A stretch of 64,000 nt of DNA from Adenanthera pavonina. Taxonomy: Eukaryota > Streptophyta > Magnoliopsida > Fabales > Fabaceae. Below the pieces are notes generated by a model. The model was not told where the DNA came from, made no database searches, and was given only the letters and a program-made list of their open reading frames with translations. Position numbers and translations under genes: made by a program. The stretch lies in NCBI GenBank assembly GCA_026686845.1, contig JAIVEN010000028.1, positions 77,001 to 141,000 on the forward strand, in the 5' to 3' direction. Positions within the stretch are counted from its first letter, which is position 1, and each line of letters starts with the position of its first letter. Of this stretch, positions 1 through 12,728 are shown piece after piece.

Positions 1-462
1 GAGATAAGAGAAGATGGTATTTCAGTTGATAAAGGAAGATATCAAAGATTGGTGGGAAAATTGATCTACTTGTCACATACTAGACTAGACATTAGTATTG
101 CGGCTAGTGAGTCAATTTATGAGTAAACCTCAAGAGGAACATCAAGAGGCTACTTACAGAATTCTTAGGTACCTGAAGATGACTCCAAGACAAGGATTAA
201 TTTTTGAGAAAAAGAGTTCAAGAAGTATGGAGGTTTTTACAAATGCCGACTGGGCTGTCTGGGTAGGCTCATCAACTGATAGAAGATCTACTACCGAATA
301 TTGCACCTATGTTCAGGGAAATCTTGTGACCTGGAAAAGCAAGAAGCAAGCAATGGTAGCAAGAAGTAGTGCTAGAGCTAAATACATAGCTCTAACACAC
401 GGTATTTGTGAAGGCATGTGAATTCATAAGCTACTGAATGAATTGAAGATAAGCACATAGTT
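1..462 (+). pseudogene. Ty1/copia reverse transcriptase C-terminus and RNase H remnant
   Basis: The window opens inside a decayed copia polyprotein. The first about 100 bases read through the RT/RNase H linker, with the typical RYQRLVGKLIYLSH motif, and hit a stop after a frameshift near 110. The reading continues in a second frame as VSQFMSKPQEEHQEA and then an RNase H domain (TNADWAVWVGSSTDRRSTTEY; WKSKKQAMVARSSARAKYIA). These are standard blocks of plant copia elements. No LTR follows on the right, so this is a truncated remnant; its 5' part lies outside the window. It resembles, but is not a copy of, the RT/RNase H segment at 62.5-63.0 kb. Confidence 0.85.
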
Positions 463-975
463 TTACTTGATAAGTTTCTCAGCAAAGAATGTTTAACATT
501 TTGAATCTACTGCTAATCACTTCTTGCTTTGTTGCACAAATACCAGTAGGAGTGTTGAACATGGTACGGATCCATGATGAGATAACTTCAGCATGGAAAA
601 TATTAAGTTACCTTTACTTAAAAATATACTTTCTAGCCTACACCTATTTTTCCAGCAACTAGAAACTAGTATTCACTTTGGTCCTCACAGAGTCACAACC
701 AAAAAATTAGAACAATAGGCACCAAGTTTATGAAGGACAGACCTTAACTGCTAGATAAATTTCATGCCCATAAGCAATTAATTCATTGATTGTTTGTCTA
801 TAAATATGAATCATAAGCTATTGAAGTGGCCCAATCCAATCCAAGCTCAAGACTCCAAATTTCTATGACAATAGAAAGCTCAGAATTCTGGATGAAAGAA
901 AGAATTATGTTAAAAGGGAAGAGAGATGCAAATGACGAAGATTATGTATCCCCCCAAGTAAACAAAATTACATAT
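463..975. other. non-coding stretch, no feature recognised
   Basis: AT-rich sequence without a supported ORF or repeat. It lies downstream of the PRMT6-like first exon on the minus strand, so it may be intron sequence of that gene. Confidence 0.4.
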
Positions 976-978
976 TAA

Positions 979-1350
979 GAGCCTGTTTGGATTGGCTTTT
1001 AAATGATTATGGAGAAGAAAAAAGTGATTATATTATCAGTTTCCAAACGCAACCCAGATCAAAATAATCACTTATGGCTATTTAAGTAATTATTTCTATA
1101 AGTTACTTTTTCCAGCTTATAATAATCACTTATTCTTTTATAATCACTTATTTAACTTTTTCTTCTCATTATCCACCCCGTAATTACTTAAACCCCAATA
1201 TCCAAACACATTTCTATTCTCAAAATCACTTATGGGTTAAAAATATCCAAACACAATTCACTTTTGACATAATCACTTATTCTCATAATCCATTATGAAT
1301 AATCACTTATCCTCATAATCACTTATCCATAATCTAATCCAAACACACAC
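979..1350. mobile_element. Tourist/PIF-Harbinger-like MITE
   Basis: The left end GAGCCTGTTTGGATTGGC and the reverse complement of the right end (GTGTGTGTTTGGATTAG) form imperfect terminal inverted repeats. A TAA trinucleotide lies directly outside each end (976-978 and 1351-1353), which fits the 3-bp target duplication of this superfamily. The body is 372 bp, non-coding, and full of short repeats of the type AATCACTTAT in both orientations. The family assignment is an inference from the ends and duplication. Confidence 0.6.
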
Positions 1351-1418
1351 TAAAAGAGAAAAAAAATATGAGAAAAGAAAGTTAAACAGGTAACAATGCT
1401 GCCTTGATAGATAATAGA

Positions 1419-1478
1419 TGAGAGAGAGAGGGCGAGAGAGAGAGAGGAGAGGAAGAGAGAAGAGAGAGACAGAGACAG
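1419..1478. repeat. GA-rich microsatellite
   Basis: Interrupted (GA)n tract with GGCGA and GGAAGAG interruptions, just to the right of the MITE. Confidence 0.85.
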
Positions 1479-2347
1479 AAAATGAATTCACATTCAAATG
1501 AGTAGTGCCAAAAATCAACCAACACGTGCGCTTCCCTTCCTCTTATAGCTGTTGCCCCTCCAACGGTTATAACTACCTAACAACAATTTAAACTCACGCA
1601 CATATTACATATCATGCCTAGTCCCTCTGCATATCCAAAAGGATATTCCCTAAACAAACCTTGAGCAGAACACCACACAGAAGCTCAAAGAAACTATAAA
1701 CAGAGTCCTTGCCCACAGATCATCTAGAGAAAATGGGACACCTCTAAAAACAAAATATACTTCTCTAAATAACAGCCAAAACCTTTAATCGTATAAGGAG
1801 ACACTAAAAGAAAGATAAGAAGCTTCTCAAGAAGATATTCTTCTCCAAATACACTTCCCAAATGACAATGGCATTTACAGTTGTATGCATTTTTCAGCAG
1901 GAGAGGTTTGTTGCTTTGGCTTCATATCATTTTATTGTCAATTTTAAAGAGTAATGCTCAAAGAGATAGCAAATTATGTTGTCTGCAATAGCCCAAGCAT
2001 ATCATGTTGTTAGGATGTCTAAACTGCCAATTCTGCAAATGGCATGCCACTCACTTTAGCAATGTCATTGAATACCAATTTCCTAAATAATGCTAAGTCA
2101 TGTTCGTTGAGTTGCAGCGAGCATGGCAACTAACTAAAAGGCCGCTCTTACTGAAAGTTGTGTTCACTCAATAAAAGCAAACAGTCAAAAATTAATAATG
2201 CTTCACATTCAAGAAAATAATAAGTTCTTGAAATGTATTTTAAACAAAAAGACAAAACAAAACAAAGCTTTTAAGTTCAACAATATAAAGGTTGGCCAGA
2301 AAGCAAAAAAATAATAAATAAATAAAGATTGGGAAAGAGATCTCAAC
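1479..2347. other. putative PRMT6 intron 1 sequence
   Basis: No ORF of note. It follows the splice donor of the minus-strand exon that ends at 2348. No sequence coding for the next methyltransferase exon (the S-adenosylmethionine motif VDVGCGTG) was found here or further left in the window. Confidence 0.4.
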
Positions 2348-2590
2348 CTTGATCATCTCCTCATGGATACCAACGTGAGCGTAAGAATGGAAATAGGCCA
2401 TGTCGAAGTCCGTACAAGGAGGTCTGTGCTGTTGTTGTTGTTGGTCGCAAGCCCTAAGACTACCAGCGCCGTCTCTGCAATCCCGTGACCTACGCGCTCC
2501 ACGGCGGACTCGCTCCCTGTGACTCATTCCGAGCTGTTGCTGCTGCCTATGGTAGCCGTTACTGCAGTATTTCAGACTCGAATTCATCAC
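2348..2590 (-). CDS. PRMT6: protein arginine N-methyltransferase 6-like, first coding exon
   Basis: The exon encodes 81 residues starting MMNSS (or at the second Met) and ending AYFHSYAHVGIHEEMIK. That end is the hallmark start of the class I PRMT catalytic core and closely matches plant PRMT6, including the preceding PPCTDFD and the N-terminal SNGYH-like block. A GT donor (AAG/GTTGAG) follows at 2347-2346, in phase 0, as expected before the next exon beginning Asp. The N-terminal extension is rich in Arg and carries two Gln runs (QQQQ and QQQQQ). The enzyme family transfers methyl groups from S-adenosylmethionine to arginine in proteins such as histones. The catalytic exons are absent from the window: either intron 1 is longer than 2.3 kb and continues to the left, or this is an orphan exon. 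A copia remnant lies in the way at 1-462. Confidence 0.8.
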
Positions 2591-2676
2591 TCACTGTCAC
2601 TGCCGTCTAGGCTTTCACTTCCACAATGCCCGCCTGGGTTACAGGTTGAGCGTTTGGGGACGTGTCTGCTAACAAC

Positions 2677-2707
2677 TATTATTATTATTTTTATTTATTT
2701 ATTTATT

Positions 2708-2759
<52 letters not shown>
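2677..2759. repeat. ATT/ATTT microsatellite upstream of PRMT6 exon
   Basis: About 83 bp of (ATT)n and (ATTT)n repeats, beginning about 87 bp upstream of the predicted PRMT6-like start on the minus strand. It therefore lies in the 5' UTR or core promoter of that gene. Confidence 0.9.
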
Positions 2760-3142
2760 GAGAAAGTTAAATTCCCAAAATAAAATATTTCCAAAAATTA
2801 GGCAATTTTTTGTTTGTGGGGTATAAATACTAAAAAATGAAATTAATTTCTGGTTACACAATTTGCCCTAATTTCAATTTGATGCCAAAGTATCAAAATA
2901 AAATTATGAAATTGAATGAAAATTACAAATTTACCCTTCATTTCCCCCTCCTCCCTCCTATGACTTTTCTAGTAATATAACTTTTCCAATACAAACAACT
3001 TTTCCATTGGAGGTTGCTGGCGAGACCAACTTTTTAGTGACGGTTTTTAGTGCTCACAACTTTTCCGGTGGAGGTGACCAACGGTAGCAACTTCCCTCAG
3101 CGACTTTTCGATGGTGGTAAATTTTTTGACAATTACTTTACC

Positions 3143-4790
3143 CACTTGCAAATAGCCTAGATTCAATTACAAATACATAATATTCACTTGTAAATAAATG
3201 ATTATTACATATAAATGGCGTTGTATCAATTAGGTATGACAATTAATACATTGTTTAACCATCACTTTTAATGGTTGATCATCAAAACATAAGCACTAAT
3301 TTTAAAATCACTTGCAAATAACTTAAAGTCACTTACAAATATACGATAATCACTTATATATATGCATTTTAACTACAAAATGGCAAGGTATTAATTATAT
3401 GGTAAATGGATCATGCCTCTAACTTGTAAATAACCTAATAAAAGATGCATAAACATGAATTTTACTTCTAAATACACGATGATCATATGTAAATGACTTG
3501 GTATCGATTATGGTAAATGGACCAAACTTGTGACTTGTAAATAATTTTATAGCACATGCAAAAAAAAATTCTAATTGATCATCGCTTATTTACAACGAAT
3601 CCTCATTTAGTTACAAGATATTCATTTGCAATTAATTTGTATGTAATAACAACTTATCCTTATTAATTTGCAATCAATCCTCATGGATTTACAATGGATC
3701 TCACTTATTTATATGTTTATTTGTAACTGATTTTTGTGTATTTACAATTAATTTTTTAGTATGACTTGGAAATATAATAGCATTAGTTAGAAATTCATCT
3801 GAAGAGAATGAGAGGATATTTTCTTTTGTCTAAACAATTCTACTGATGATATTATAGTTGTAAAATCTCTAGTGTAATTTAGAAACCCACTAGCATCAGG
3901 TGGAATTTCACCTGCATCAATTGAAAATAACAAGTCTTACTTTAATATATCTAAATAATTCCATTTACAAGTGATCCTAATAAATTTTATAATCGTGTAT
4001 TTACAAGTTAAAATCATGTATTTGTAAGTGCTATTAGCCTATTTACAAGTTACAAGTGCTCTTTAATTGATACATTATTATTTACATGTGATAATTGTGT
4101 ATTTACAAGTGACTATTGCGTATTTGCAAATAACTTTGGGCTATTTGCAAATGTTTTTTTTAGATCTGATACTTGCAAATACACATTTAAGAAATGTAAA
4201 TGTGAATGTACCAGTTAGACATAACAATTAATGCATTGATTGATCATTACCTCCAATGGTCATCCATCGTGATATAAGCACAAATCCTAAAACCGCTTGT
4301 AAATAGCTTAGAATTACTTGTAAATACACGATATTTATCTGTAAATATACAATTATCACATATAAATAATATTATATCAGTTAGTCGAGCCAATTGATGC
4401 ACATTGATCAACCATCAAAGGTGGCCTCCTCAAATGTCTCTGATGATCAACTATTGGGGCATAAGCACCAAATTCGAAAAATACTTGCAAATAGCCTATT
4501 CTCACTTCCAAATACATGTTATCCACTGATAAATACACAATTATCACATTTAAATGACATTATATCAATTAGGACCTATGTAGCATGTTTGTAACTTGTA
4601 AATAGTCTAGTAGTACTTGGAAATACATGACTTTAACTTATAAATACACATTTATCACATATAAATAGCTTGATATCAATTATGGTAAATTGACAACTCC
4701 TATGAGTTGTAAACAACCTAAAAGAATATGCAAATACACAATTTTCCCATGTAAATTATCACATGGAAATGTACTTGGATTATAAGGAAA
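3143..4790. repeat. degenerate tandem repeat block, period about 110 bp, with inverted middle
   Basis: Dozens of copies of ACTTGTAAATA(C) and its variants recur with a larger order. Copies beginning ACTTGCAAATA-xCCT start near 3148, 3309, 3422 and 3531, and again near 4304, 4480, 4597 and 4707. The spacings of the two sets are about 161, 113, 109 and about 176, 117, 110. Each unit also holds a TATCACATATAAATG-like and a TATCAATTA-like block. Between about 3560 and 4150 the same motif appears mainly in the reverse complement (e.g. GTATTTACAAGTG). No coding potential. It may be the repetitive part of a DNA transposon or an old satellite; the family is not recognised. Confidence 0.6.
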
Positions 4791-7401
4791 TTAAAATCAA
4801 CATATTTATAAATCTATAAATACATATAAACTAAGAAATCATACATTTTAAGTATCCCAAAGTTTACAACAAATTGTACATTATTTAAAAAAAATTATTT
4901 GGTAGAATGCAAATTTATAATAAAAGAAGTTTTCTTGACCTTGTAATGCCTATTTCTTTCAAAATACTAAGATATAGAATAGTATTTCTCTAGTTCAAGC
5001 CTGGCATTCTCAAATGCTATCTTGGTTACAATTTGCTTTGATTCTTTCTCTTGATTAAGTTTCATTATAGTGCCTACTTGCTAAGCTGCAATCGTAAAGT
5101 TTTCTTCAGTGACCATCACATTTGCATTGATCTCACCATTCAAGTTTCCTCTCCGGCCACTTTAAGCAAATTTATACAATAAGGCATTTGTCAAAATCAT
5201 GGATTCACCAAGATGAATCTCCATCTTTTAGCACATTTAATACAATCTACTCTTGCCTTTGATTGCACCAAAATGAGTCTCCACCTCTAATATGGTTCAA
5301 CAAACTCACCTTGGTGGCACACACATCCTCAAGTAGTGCTAGATCTTAAGTAGTTTAATTTACATACAAGAGACTTATCTTAGTGGCACACATATCCTTA
5401 AGTGCGACTACTTCCCAAACAACCTTATCGATGCCAAGTTCGCATCTTATATATTCACAAAAAAGTTGGTTAAAGGGTCCCATGGTGCACATATGAAAGA
5501 CTCTCAATGTAGTTGAATAATTCATGGTCATATGCACATATGCATTACAATAATATATAACAATTATATATAATAGCAAGATCATCATCATATATCATGA
5601 GTGGCACTACAAGTCACATCAGCATAGTTTCTAATTGAACATAAATTTCATACATATTATTGATGACTTCCATTATGAGCTTTTAAGCAAAATTACCATG
5701 AGAGTTATACACAATATGGTCATTCTCTAACTAAGATTAACATACTAAAGAATTATGTGAAAATGTCTTGTTATATTATATAACAAAGTATGTATTATGT
5801 TATAATAAGAAATTAACCCAGTTACCTCAAAAGTATAAAGATAAATAACTACACAAACTAAGTGAGAGCCACCAATTGAAATAGACTACTCATGTTCCAA
5901 AGCTACAATATTTAAGAAAATTATCACTTTTTCCACAAAAGTACATAAACAATCATTAATAGTTCAAAGCCATGAATTTTATTTACTCAACAATGTCACA
6001 CAATTTCACAATTTAACATGCTCCAAAGATTACTCAAATATTTACATAAGTTTTACCTACGTAAAATATACTAAAAAAGTCCTATCAACCAAACCTCCAA
6101 ACAAGTCCCTCATGAAAGAAACCACAATCATGCATCACAAAACTTTGTGCATACTTCATTATTTATTATTTTGAAGTTTTAATATGAAGTTTTAAAGCTC
6201 AACTACAACAATTTTCATATTTAGCTAATTTTACACATTACTAATACCCTTTTCAAATTACATTTTTGAGTAAGTTATTTACATGGCAAATCAAATCCAA
6301 ATTTCACAAAACTTTGTACACATATTTTCTATGTTCTACTGATGCACACGATAAAAAAAATTTATGGCTCAACAATAAAAAATTCCAATTATTTCATAAT
6401 TCACAAACCATTTATAACTCACAAAATCACATCAAACTTGGTATGCGTACTCTTAACAACCCAAAGATGCATATTATAAAAATTTCGTGGCCATCCAATT
6501 TGGATTTTCAGACCTATCCTCATTCACACTTAGGATTTAACTAAAATTCTAGATTCTCAAGATAAAGGTTTAAAATCAACAATATACTCATGTCCAAAGT
6601 TTGAGTAAGCTTCCTTCACATGATTGTAAGTAAAAACCTCAAGAAATTTGAAACTCAACCTTAACCATAGTACCACACATCACCAATATTGAAAACCAAA
6701 TAATGAAATTTGAAAATGTGGATGAGAGGAAGTAAGAAATCATGATACCTCAGGGATTTGAATGAGAAATGCATGCAGACCACCCCTAAGGCCTTCAAAA
6801 TGCCACCCAAGAGCTCTTTTTGGCCAAACCCTAAGTTTTCGACCATTTGGAATGAATATTTTGAACACATGTTTTATAATCGACAAGGGATTTATTTGCA
6901 AAGTTTTTTCTAGGTTCAGGTTAAAAGCATAATTTTTGTAGAACCTAAGTGCAAAACATTTTCAAATCTACCACTAAATTACAGTTTTCTAAAATATTAA
7001 TTATTTTATCATTTCATTATTTTTTTATTTTTTTAATTTTTGTAACCACAAATAATAATTAATTAATTTTAAAATTATAGTTTAAATATTTAGATTGTTA
7101 CACTTTTTCTAAATATCAATTATTATCCAATTATTTTAAAAACTTATTTAATCAAATTTCAAAATTATAATTTAAAGTATAGATGTTACACCATGAGTTA
7201 TGTGGTTTGAAGCAGGGTATGGTTAGGAACATAATAAAGTTAGGATCATATTTCTATTGTTTTGTAAATACCTTTCTTATAATGTCTTCTAATAATATCT
7301 CCATTATGTTTTGCTTCTATCATAGTTACATTTGAAGTAGAACTGAGAATATGAGTTATACCCGATAGACTTGCTCGTTTAACTCAAAGAAAATAATGGG
7401 T
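4791..7401. other. AT-rich non-coding region
   Basis: No supported gene; the ORFs here are short and low in complexity. The stretch 6640-7190 looks like LTR or transposon sequence (AT-rich tail ending in ATGTTACACC), but no partner repeat was found, so I do not name a family. Confidence 0.4.
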
Positions 7402-7805
7402 TAGGTTAGAAATTTTGGAGCTCATATAAGAACAGGCTTCTAGGCCTGAGCTTGTTTGACCCGGCTAAAAAAGGGTCGACCCTTTTAGTCCATTTTCTTT
7501 TTTTAAATATTCTTTTAATATTTTTCTTGATTAACAATTTTAGTGGTGATGATGAATGATGACGTTAATAATTAATATTTTGTTAGTTTTAGTTGTGTTA
7601 ATTTAAATAATTATGTATGTGAAAAAAATAGTTTATATTATTTTATAAATGTTAAATTATATTAAAAATAAAAAAACTACGAGCATACGGGTTAGGCTGT
7701 AGCTCGTTAAGTGCGAGCTGGGCTAAAAAAAATACAGTCCATTCTATAAATAGGTTTATCACGGGCTGGCCAAATGGGCCAAGCTAGCTCGAAATTTCAA
7801 CTCTA
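7402..7805. mobile_element. possible non-autonomous hAT-like element
   Basis: Ends GC-rich and centre very AT-rich, with text such as GACCCGGCTAAA and GCTGGGCTAAAA near the ends. The left end TAGGTTAGAAATTTTGGAGC and the reverse complement of the right end (TAGAGTTGAAATTTCGAGC) match at most positions. I could not find an 8-bp target duplication, so the call is tentative. Confidence 0.4.
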
Positions 7806-10800
7806 AGTTGAAGTTTACTATGCGCATTCTAAATCATCACTTAAGCTTCTTAGCATTTATGTTTTCTTCTTCTTTTCCTCCTTTTGTTCACAACCTCAAC
7901 CCTTTTCTTTGTTGTGTTTCATGATCCTTCACTTCTTGTTCAATAGCATTGAAAAACTCCCTTGCTATGGCAAGAGTTTATAAGAAGAGATTATACCAAT
8001 CTTCCTAAGAGTCTAAAATCTAGTTTGTTATGAGAGAATGAGAGATAAGTAAAGGAAATATGTTAAGGAATGAAGCATTTTGTTAATAGACCAGTAGCCT
8101 AAGAGGAGGTGAATTGGGCTTATCAAAATTTTGCTTGAAAAGAGAAAAATCAATAGAACAATACAAATAGCCAAAAAAACAGAGCAATAAGTGCTACAAG
8201 GAACATAGTAGCGATAAAGAGAAATCATGTAAAGATTTATCTTAACTCAACTCTTCTATTTGGCGTATACTCAATTCTCAAGTTACCATTTGAGATTTGT
8301 CTATTTACAAGCCAAGACTAGCATTGCAAATTTTAGAAGATTGCAACAACAGGAGAAGAAAAAGGATAAGAGATTAGGCCAAATCTTGGTGTGAATGCTT
8401 AGACTCCAATGTTCATTCTAAGAGCTTCAACCCACAACAAGTTACATGAAGAATTAGCCTCTTATTGGACAAATTTGATGATGAAAAAATAGAGAAAGCT
8501 TCAACCATGGGAGCTTGGGAAGAGAAAGTGAGAGAATGAATTTGTGTGTTAGAAGAGAGAAAGTAAAATATGAATTGGTGGATAGAGAATAAAAAATGGA
8601 GAATGGTTAAGATCCCAAGGAAATCCCCCCTTTTTCCAAAATATATAATAATTTCTAAAATTCTAAAAAAATAAAAATCCTAAAAATGAAATTCACCAAG
8701 CTAAAATGTAAGTGAGTGAGGGCACTTGGATGGGAATGTGTCTTGGTGAATTAAAAAATTAAGAGAGTGAAAATGTGTGATACTAAGAGAGAGTGAATGA
8801 AAATTATGATGGAAAAGGAGAAAAGGAATCTTGATCTAGATCACCCAATCACAAAATAGAAAAATAAAACTAATAAAGTAAATTCCTAGAAATACAAATA
8901 AAACAATAAAAATAAAATCCCAAAAGCCGATAGAATTTGCCCAAATGATAGGGATCTCTAATTAAATTTTCACACTTGGTCTCCAACTAAGCTCCATGAC
9001 CTACACAAAAGAAAAATAAAATCAATAGGCTCAAGTGAAGAAGTATAAATGGAGAATTAAATCACTAAAATCCAAGAATGAACTAATTAATTTCTTTAAG
9101 CACCAAATTAACTAATAAAATAAAATATCATCTAATTAAAATAAAATCTCATTTAGGATTTTTCCTTGCTTCTGGATCCATATGGGCCTTTTATAAACAC
9201 TTGCAACTCAAAAATAACTAAGTCCTGAAATCAACAAAAATAATAAAAAATACATAAGATTTGCAATTCTTTCCATTTTATACCTATTAATGAAATATAT
9301 GCATTTGGCTTATAAATTGTGCTAAATTTCCTTTAAAAATATGTACAAATTTGGGGACGATCACTTATCTTTTAGGAATATAGACTAAACCTAAAACTCT
9401 ACAAATTGTTATACTTAGCAACCAACTGGATTAATTAGAGTGTGACCTTTTAAAGGATAGATGTCCCAGCTTGGGGTCCACCCTAAATAGGACAATGGAG
9501 AGCATATTTTTTTCCTAGCGTTATTGTGACATCATCACTAAGCAAACTACCTTAAGGGATGGCAATGAGTCACTGCCCTATGCTAGAGTGTGTATTAAAT
9601 GTCAATGCACAAATAGAAATTGATATATCATTATGATGATACATGCATTAGAAGTCCAACCTTCATTTATGGGTCTCAGACCCTATTAGACAATAACTCA
9701 TTACATTCATCATATTAGAAGCATCTAGAAAAAGAATGGCCAATAAGGTTCATAGAATTTTTGTTGGTCAAAATAGAATTTTTGTTGGTTTTTTTTACTG
9801 CCTATTAATGGGATGATATTTTGTGAAAAGTCCAAGTAATAATGAATTAATTAATTTGTGCTAAAATAGTTAATTAATTAATTAATATTTATTTAATTAA
9901 AATGAAATGAAAGCTAAAATTCAAAATATAAGGTGGTTGAAGGTCATTTGTAGATGAGCGATTACTTATATGGAGTAGCATATCTATACAAGGACTTCCC
10001 TTTTCTCTCTTCCTCTCTTTGAATCACATAAACACATAATCTCTTGCAATTTCGATGCTTTTAGACAGTGATTGATTTCTTTTGTGATTATAGTTCAAGT
10101 TGTGTGGTATAGAAAAATGGAAAATATCCATAGTACAGGGGAGGAAACAGTAGAAAAACTTGATGAAAAGGTACGTAATTCTACTCTGTTCAAAATTGGC
10201 AATTTTATTTTCCAATCAACAATAAAATTGGTTAGTCTTGACATGGGGCAAAATGTGACTTCATATCATATTTGACCTTTCATAAGCTAAACGTTGTACC
10301 TTCATCCCTATAGAATAATAAGTACTAGAGTATGCTATGTATCCAAAGTAGGACTTTTTTATTAAAAAAAATGGTCCATAGCAAAATTAACCTAGATTAA
10401 CAAACAAATTAATTAGCATACTATGAGAAATATAATAATTTGTGTTGAGTTGTCATTATTAGTCTCTTAGTAAGTTATAAGACTAAAGTTTTGCACATAA
10501 ATCATGTGGGGATTTTGATCTTTCATTGGTTAATGTGCTTTTGGTTAATGTGCTTTTCCATCTCCCCGTGATGCAATAAGCATTTGAAGGAAAGGAAACT
10601 TCTGTCTTTTACAAATAAAATAGTCAAATGACTAGCTAAAAGGTTAGAAAAAGAAAACCATAATACTAACACTTCATTTCCTTACAAGGGATTAGTGAAT
10701 TGTCTAACATCTATGAAGAAATTGGCATAAGGGGTTAATAGCACACAAAGGGAATGTAAACCAAGGCTTTGTAGAATAATAAATTCTTGAAGGAAAGTAG

Positions 10801-10979
10801 AGGGTGTACCTATAAGCCCTTATGACAACATAATGTGGGACAATTCACTAACAAAAAAAATTAAAGCAATTTAATTTTAACGAATAATCATTTCATTGAA
10901 TCAGGTAGGACAACATTGCTTCAAGTAAATAGGATTTGTCTAACTAAACATTATACATGACTTTACCTGCACATGGTTT
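7806..10979. other. non-coding, transposon-like AT-rich region
   Basis: No gene recognised. The part 8000-9420 has the A-rich, GAGAGAATG-rich texture of decayed LTR retrotransposon sequence, and GGGGACGATCA near 9353 resembles ends of some gypsy LTRs, but no direct repeat partner or TSD was found. Confidence 0.35.
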
Positions 10980-11605
10980 AGAGCCATGGCATTGGAAGCT
11001 CGTTAAGCTAAAATAAAGCAACGAATGGAAGAAGAAATGATTGAACTAAAGAATCAAATGGGTAACTTACAAGCCCATATGGCAAGAGATGATGGAAATA
11101 TTGTAGAATTTGAACTCTAACGGAACTACAGCTATTCATGGTGCACCATTACCTCTTGCTGCTCAAGGAACCCATGCTATTATGCTAGTATAGCCATCGT
11201 TACCACAACCATAGGTGGAACTATATTACTATGGGCTTAATGCAAAGACCTTATGTGTAAAATGATTAGGGAGCGGAGGTGTGAGGATCCCAAGATTGGA
11301 ATAGGGGACAATTATAAACCTATGATGTACAAGTGGCTAACCTGATGGAAGGATTGTCACTGCTTCTTCGCATGCTAATATTAATGCATCCCCATAATGA
11401 TGGGGAGAGTGATTCTAAAGGAACTTGGAAGGAGGAGATGTTGGAAATGAAGGATCAACTATGAGCTTTGTGAGGCTTGATCACCCGAGCTCCCTTAAGT
11501 TGGATGAACTATGTTTACCTCTTGAAGACCCCATCCCGAAGAAATTTGAAGTTCTAGAGTTCACTAACTATGGTGGAAGTGGTGATCTAAAGATAGCTTA
11601 GTCAC
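10980..11605 (+). pseudogene. decayed Ty3/gypsy (Tat/Ogre-like) gag remnant
   Basis: Two parts of a gag N-terminus can be read across stops and frameshifts. Near 10987-11120 there is a coiled-coil stretch (KQRMEEEMIELKNQMGNLQ). Near 11480-11600 there is LKLDELCLPLEDPIPKKFEV followed by LEFTNYGGSGD, which fits the PPKFKxPxFxKYxGxxDP block at the start of the gag domain in Tat-type elements. No LTR or pol was seen nearby. Non-functional. Confidence 0.5.
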
Positions 11606-12719
11606 TTAGTGTACTAAGATGTCAATTTAGTCTAGAGAAAGATTTTTTTTTTAATTGACATTGAATGAGTATCAATTCTCTCTCCCTTTTTTTTTTTGAA
11701 AAATAAACATCAATTCATCATTTGAAAATAAAGAAAATATCGCATCATTTCAATTTTAGTAAACAAGTTAATGTATAGATAATTTGAAAACTAGAGTCTC
11801 ACATTAGATGTGAGTAAGACTTATGAAGTGAATATAAGAGAGAGAAGACAAAGTATGTTAAAAATAATTATTAAGAGAAAAATGTTAAGTGAATTTAAAT
11901 ATTATTTATTTAATATTTAAAGTACTTGCACTTAGCACGTGGCGCGTCGTAATCATTAGATTGATCTAACGGTGGAGATCTGATCTAGTATGAATTTGAG
12001 ATTAATATTTTTTAATTAATTATTTTTCCAGAAACAGAATTTCAAATAACAACGTTCTGAAACAGTACATTCTGAAACAACATGTTATTTGATATTCTAT
12101 TTCAATTTAACAACAACGTATCAAATATAATGTTCAGAAACGAACATGTTCATCAACAATGTTTCAATTTTCTGTTTTCCATTATTATAAAAGGATCAGA
12201 CCAGAGACTAAAAGCATTCCTCACATTCTCTTCTTTTGCTTACAATCTCTTTATTTCATTCTGTATTTCAAGGTATCTGAAGTTATTGTCAGATATCTTT
12301 GATACTTAGAATAACTATTAGGGGTGATTCGTCGGATCCCTGCAGCAAACCTAGTGGAGGTGAATGACACCTTAAAGACAGTGTGTTATCATACGTTTCT
12401 GGATACTGGTTGTTTTCATATATTGTCTCTAACAATAAAGTGTCCTTGAGAGTTTGGTTAAAAAAATGTCTTGACAAGGTTACCCAGAAAATAACAAGAA
12501 ATGTCTCGAGACCCATTTTTATTACATGGATTTTTTTTTGGTCAAGAATTTTTATTATATAAAATTAAAACATAATTTCACATCAATAAAATAAAATTAA
12601 TCCTGCTAAGATTCTTATGACAAATTTATTATAAAATTAAATATATTTTTAGGAGTATTGCATAAAATTTTAGAAAAAAATTTTATAAGACATAATTTTG
12701 TAAATAATCCATATTGTTA
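11606..12719. other. non-coding; possible solo LTR fragment near 12.0-12.5 kb
   Basis: No gene. The stretch 12030-12440 has LTR-like features: a TATAAAAGG box at about 12187, followed by a C/T-rich leader. Boundaries and target duplication were not found. Confidence 0.3.
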
Positions 12720-12728
12720 TAAATTTTA

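Noticed and set aside
1303..1518. 71-codon Ser/Leu-rich ORF on the minus strand
   Set aside because: Produced by the GA microsatellite and the MITE end.
5605..5620. CACTACAAG text as a CACTA transposon end near the 3.1-4.8 kb repeats
   Set aside because: No matching inverted end or 3-bp duplication was found, so the repeat block was left unassigned.
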